Source: Glycocaulis sp051859565 (lineage in GTDB: Bacteria; Pseudomonadota; Alphaproteobacteria; Caulobacterales; Maricaulaceae). Taken from it: 64,000 nt of DNA. The DNA lies in the NCBI RefSeq assembly GCF_051859565.1, contig NZ_JBHYFK010000008.1, positions 86,187 through 150,186 on the forward strand, written 5' to 3'. The number at the start of each line of letters is the position of its first letter. The first letter of the stretch is position 1. The notes beneath the pieces are model-generated. The model was not told the DNA's origin and made no database searches. It saw only the letters and a list, made by a program, of their open reading frames with translations. Of the stretch, positions 61,195 to 64,000 are shown in pieces. Both the position numbers and the translations under genes were made by a program.

Positions 61195-61331
61195 CAGTAT
61201 CACCGGGGTGCCTGACGGGCTCCGGCGAGTAATGGAAACCTTGATGCCTGACTTTGGCTCCGCGCGCTCAATCGAGGCGCGGAACACCTGCCGGAAGGCA
61301 TCGAACTGATCGCTTCTGAAGGAGGATCTTC

Positions 61332-61799
61332 ATGCGTACCATCGACTACACACCGCTTTACCGCACGATTGTCGGCTTTGACCGTCTGGCCAACATGATC
61401 GACTCGGCGGCCAAGCAGGAAACGGGTAATGGCTACCCGCCCTACAATATCGAACAACTGAGCGAACATGAATATGTCATCGAACTGGCCGTGGCCGGGT
61501 TCGGCGACAACGATCTTGACGTTCAGGTGCAGGAAAACGTGCTGACGGTTTCCGGCAAGCGCGAAAGCGATGACAGCGAACCGCGCCAGTTCATCCATCG
61601 CGGCATTGCCGAGCGCTCCTTCGAGCGCCGCTTCCATCTGGCCGACCATATCCAGGTGCGCGATGCGCGCCTTGAAAACGGCCTTCTGGTGCTGCGCCTT
61701 GAGCGCGAGATACCCGAAGCGAAGAAACCGCGCCAGATCGCCATTAATGGCAAGTCCGGCGCGAAGCTGATCAGCGGCTCGAAGACCAAGGCCGCTTAA
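61332..61799 (+). CDS. Small heat shock protein Hsp20
   Basis: 155 residues. Alpha-crystallin domain at about 40-135 (PPYNIEQLSEHEYVIELAVAGF, LTVSGKRESDD, FERRFHLADHI, LENGLLVLRLERE) with the C-terminal I-x-I anchor (RQIAING). ATP-independent holdase that prevents aggregation. Strong GAAGGAGGATC Shine-Dalgarno. The leader of about 130 bases from the sigma32-like promoter could hold a ROSE-type thermometer. An intrinsic terminator follows. Confidence 0.95.
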   Translation: MRTIDYTPLYRTIVGFDRLANMIDSAAKQETGNGYPPYNIEQLSEHEYVIELAVAGFGDNDLDVQVQENVLTVSGKRESDDSEPRQFIHRGIAERSFERRFHLADHIQVRDARLENGLLVLRLEREIPEAKKPRQIAINGKSGAKLISGSKTKAA

Positions 61800-61915
61800 A
61801 GCTGCGCATACCGCTCCGCCGGAACGGAGCGAAGGCTGGCCAACTGACCGGAGTGTTGCGGTTTTCCCCTGCCGCAGACCCGCTCTGATCGACCCGCCAG
61901 CAGACTGACATGAAG

Positions 61916-61955
61916 ACGCCCGCGTGCTTTTCCCCTTGGCACGCGGGCGTTTTTT
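61916..61955 (+). terminator. Intrinsic terminator after hsp20
   Basis: ACGCCCGCGTGC pairs with GCACGCGGGCGT around an 11-base loop, followed by TTTTTATTTTT. Confidence 0.93.
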
Positions 61956-61971
61956 ATTTTTCCGCCAGATA

Positions 61972-62061
61972 TGAACTCCCGGACGCACGCAGTGCGATCC
62001 GGGACCTTGTGCAGGAGAAGCGCAAGAGAGGCCCCGGATCGCTTCGCGTCCGGGGTTTCAG
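61972..62061. repeat. Two-hairpin intergenic repeat, copy C
   Basis: TGAACTCCCGG..ATCCGGGACC, CAGGAG, then GGCCCCGG..GTCCGGGGTTTCAG. It has the same outline as copies at 13768-13898 and 50276-50368 and lies between the hsp20 terminator and the nadE stop. Confidence 0.65.
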
Positions 62062-62071
62062 CCAAGGGGGC

Positions 62072-64000
62072 TTAGTCCCCCAGCTCGTCCTTCAGCCGCT
62101 CGATCGCCTTGCGCCAGAGCTTTGCGCTCATGTCAGAGGGCATGCGCCAGTCCCCGCGCGGAGAGAGCGCGCCAGCGGAGGTGAGCTTGGGCCCGTTGGG
62201 CACGGCCGAGCGCTTGAACTGGCTCTGGCCGAAGAAGCGGGCGTGGAACACGTCCAGCCATTTTAGGATGTCAGCCATGGCGTAGTGATGGCGGTCAGCC
62301 TCGGCCACATGGTCTGGCCAGTCACTGCGCGAATTTTCGCCCCAGGCGGTCTCCTGCAGGAAGGCGATTTTCTCCGGACCAAAGCCATAGCGCACCACGT
62401 AGTGCAGGGTGAAATCCTGCAAGGGGTAGGGGCCGATCACGCCTTGCGTGCTCTGGATTTGCCCGTTCTCTCCGGCCGGCACCAGCTCAGGGGAGATTTC
62501 GGTTGCCAGGATACGCTCCAGCACCGGGCCTGCCGCCTCGCCTGCCCGCCCTGTCCGTGCGGCCCATGCGATGAGGTGCTGGATCAGGGTTTTGGGCAGG
62601 CCCGCATTGACATTGTAGTGCGACATGTGATCGCCGACGCCATAGGTACACCAGCCGAGTGCGGCCTCGGAGAGGTCGCCGGTGCCGATCACCAGCGCGC
62701 CCTCATGGTTGGCGGCGCGGAAGAGATAGTCGGTGCGCAGGCCCGCCTGCACATTCTCGAAGGTCACATCGTATTCGGCCTGGCCTTCAGCGTAAGGGTG
62801 GCCGAGATCGGCCAGCATACGCTCCGCCGCGGGGCGAATATCGATCTCGCGATGGGTGACGCCCATCGCCCCGGCCAGAGCGATGGCCTGTTCGCGTGTC
62901 GCCGCGCTGGTGGCAAAGCCGGGCAGGGTGTAGGCGAGGATGCTCTCGCGTGGCAGGGCCAGACGATCAAAGGCGCGCGCGGTGACGATGAGGGCCTGTG
63001 TGGAATCCAGCCCGCCCGAAATGCCGATAACGGCGCGGCTGATGCCACTGGATCGCAGGCGCTGAACGAGTGCCTCAACCTGTATCGACCAGGCTTCAAA
63101 ACAGTCTTCGTCCAGACGTTCGCGGTCTGACGGTACGAAGGGGAAGCGCTTTATGCGCCGCTCCAGCGGCAGGGTTTCTTCCAGCGGCGGGGCAAGAGTG
63201 AAGCTCACCTTCCGCCAGCCGGTCAGGCGCTCGCGCGCATTGCGGGCGCCGTCCCGGAAGGTCGAAAAGCGCAACCGGTCCTGCACGATGCGCTCCACAT
63301 CAATCTCGGTGACGAGGCCCGCATTGTCTTCAAAGCGGGGTCCCCGCGCGATGGTTTCGCCCAGCTCGCAGGCAATCGTCTGCCCGTCCCAGGTGAGGTC
63401 TGTTGTGCTCTCGCCTGTGCCGGAGGCGGCGAAGATGTAGGCGCCAAGCGTGCGCTGGGACTGCACGCGCACCAGCGCCTCGCGCTCGCGTGCCTTGCCG
63501 ATCAGAGCGTTGGAAGCCGACAGGTTGACGATGATGTTCGCGCCCGCCAGCGCGCCATCAAGGCTGGGCGGATGCACCGCCCAGAGATCCTCGCAGATCT
63601 CCGTCATGAAGGAGAAGCCGGGCAAATCGCTGGCGGTGAAGACGAGTTTGGTCCCAAACGGCGCATCCTGCCCCGCATAGCGCACCGTGTCTGCCAATGC
63701 AGAGGGGCCTTCGGCGAACCAGCGCTTTTCGTAGAATTCGCGGTAATTGGGAAGGAAACTCTTGGGCACGGCGCCCAGCACCTCGCCGTGCGCGATCACC
63801 ACGGCGCAATTGTAGATGCGGCCATTGCGGCGAAGCGGGGCGCCGATCACCAGGGCCGGTGTAAAAGCTTCACTGGCCTCACGAATGACTTCGATATGCG
63901 CTTCCACGCTGTCCAGCAGGGCGGCCTGGATATGCAGGTCGTCCAGTGCGTAGGAGGACAGGCACATCTCCGGATAAAGCAGCAGGTCAACGCTCTGCTC
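62072..64000 (-). CDS. nadE: Glutamine-dependent NAD+ synthetase, 3' part (5' end outside window)
   Basis: 642 codons are visible; the frame remains open at the window edge, so the start lies beyond 64000. The N-terminal nitrilase-type glutaminase domain shows LLLYPEMCLSSY (Glu), VPKSFLPNYREFYEKRWF (Lys) and FMTEICEDLWAV (Cys). The synthetase domain has the ATP loop GISGGLDSTQ and IGTGDLSEAALGW. It makes NAD from deamido-NAD using glutamine. Total family length is about 680 residues, so roughly 30-40 are missing. Confidence 0.95.
   Translation of the reverse strand, partial: EQSVDLLLYPEMCLSSYALDDLHIQAALLDSVEAHIEVIREASEAFTPALVIGAPLRRNGRIYNCAVVIAHGEVLGAVPKSFLPNYREFYEKRWFAEGPSALADTVRYAGQDAPFGTKLVFTASDLPGFSFMTEICEDLWAVHPPSLDGALAGANIIVNLSASNALIGKAREREALVRVQSQRTLGAYIFAASGTGESTTDLTWDGQTIACELGETIARGPRFEDNAGLVTEIDVERIVQDRLRFSTFRDGARNARERLTGWRKVSFTLAPPLEETLPLERRIKRFPFVPSDRERLDEDCFEAWSIQVEALVQRLRSSGISRAVIGISGGLDSTQALIVTARAFDRLALPRESILAYTLPGFATSAATREQAIALAGAMGVTHREIDIRPAAERMLADLGHPYAEGQAEYDVTFENVQAGLRTDYLFRAANHEGALVIGTGDLSEAALGWCTYGVGDHMSHYNVNAGLPKTLIQHLIAWAARTGRAGEAAGPVLERILATEISPELVPAGENGQIQSTQGVIGPYPLQDFTLHYVVRYGFGPEKIAFLQETAWGENSRSDWPDHVAEADRHHYAMADILKWLDVFHARFFGQSQFKRSAVPNGPKLTSAGALSPRGDWRMPSDMSAKLWRKAIERLKDELGD

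Overview
The window is about 64 kb of a high-GC alphaproteobacterial chromosome with dense, mostly housekeeping gene content. A marine or brackish Caulobacterales/Maricaulales (Hyphomonadaceae-like) organism fits best. Pointers are a CpdR-type receiver protein, a Caulobacter-type CC0125/CC1285 lipoprotein, the rnd-lptCAB-rpoN-hpf-ptsN cluster, an Ala/Glu-rich tail on S16 and a 41-residue L36. Genus assignment is inference. No rRNA, CRISPR array, prophage or intact insertion sequence is visible.

Layout. 1-7 kb: end of a hybrid histidine kinase and the glutamate synthase pair (gltD then gltB, minus strand). 7-9 kb: bfd, bacterioferritin, the remnant of a second bacterioferritin gene, and an AT-rich patch with a frameshifted membrane-protein-like frame. 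9-11.5 kb: a zinc locus (ZIP transporter, His-rich DUF2796/ZrgA-like protein, DUF3299 protein) with two Zur-box-like palindromes. 11.7-16.2 kb: PagL-like protein, purA, a Tat-exported D-amino-acid-oxidase-like flavoprotein whose modules look circularly permuted, and a GDPD lipoprotein. 16.3-21.6 kb: the ffh-rpsP-rimM-trmD-rplS block, with a tandem pair of exported paralogues between rimM and trmD. 21.8-23.2 kb: M20 dipeptidase.

23.5-25.05 kb is the most notable region: a retron with a structured msr-msd RNA bounded by complementary a1/a2 repeats, a small XRE-type HTH protein and a retron reverse transcriptase carrying NAxxH, YVDD and VTG motifs. It sits between the dipeptidase and glutathione synthase genes.

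25-33 kb: gshB with a coupled GGCT-like gene, a dicarboxylate/amino-acid symporter, ahpC-ahpD divergent from oxyR, uppP, an NDUFA9-like epimerase and tRNA-Leu(CAG). 33.5-36 kb: a lower-GC sulfotransferase-like gene next to the tRNA, a small STAS-like protein and an outer-membrane protein. 36-41.8 kb: rnd, lptC, lptA, lptB, rpoN, hpf, ptsN. 41.8-46 kb: isoaspartyl peptidase, an HSD10-like SDR and a FecA-like TonB receptor behind two Fur-like boxes. 46-56 kb: lipoprotein, HAD hydrolase, rpmJ, TadG-like protein, lytic transglycosylase, MFS exporter, motA, mnmC, a WecG/TagA-type glycosyltransferase and a thioesterase. 56-64 kb: a nested inverted-repeat element, tRNA-Val(GAC), cpdR, N-formylglutamate amidohydrolase, an XRE regulator, a HisN-like phosphatase, an exported methyltransferase, hsp20 with a sigma32-like promoter, and the 3' part of glutamine-dependent NAD synthetase.

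Metal and redox homeostasis recurs through the window: iron storage and uptake, zinc uptake, peroxide defence and glutathione. A recognisable family of two-hairpin intergenic repeats (three copies) lies 3' of genes.
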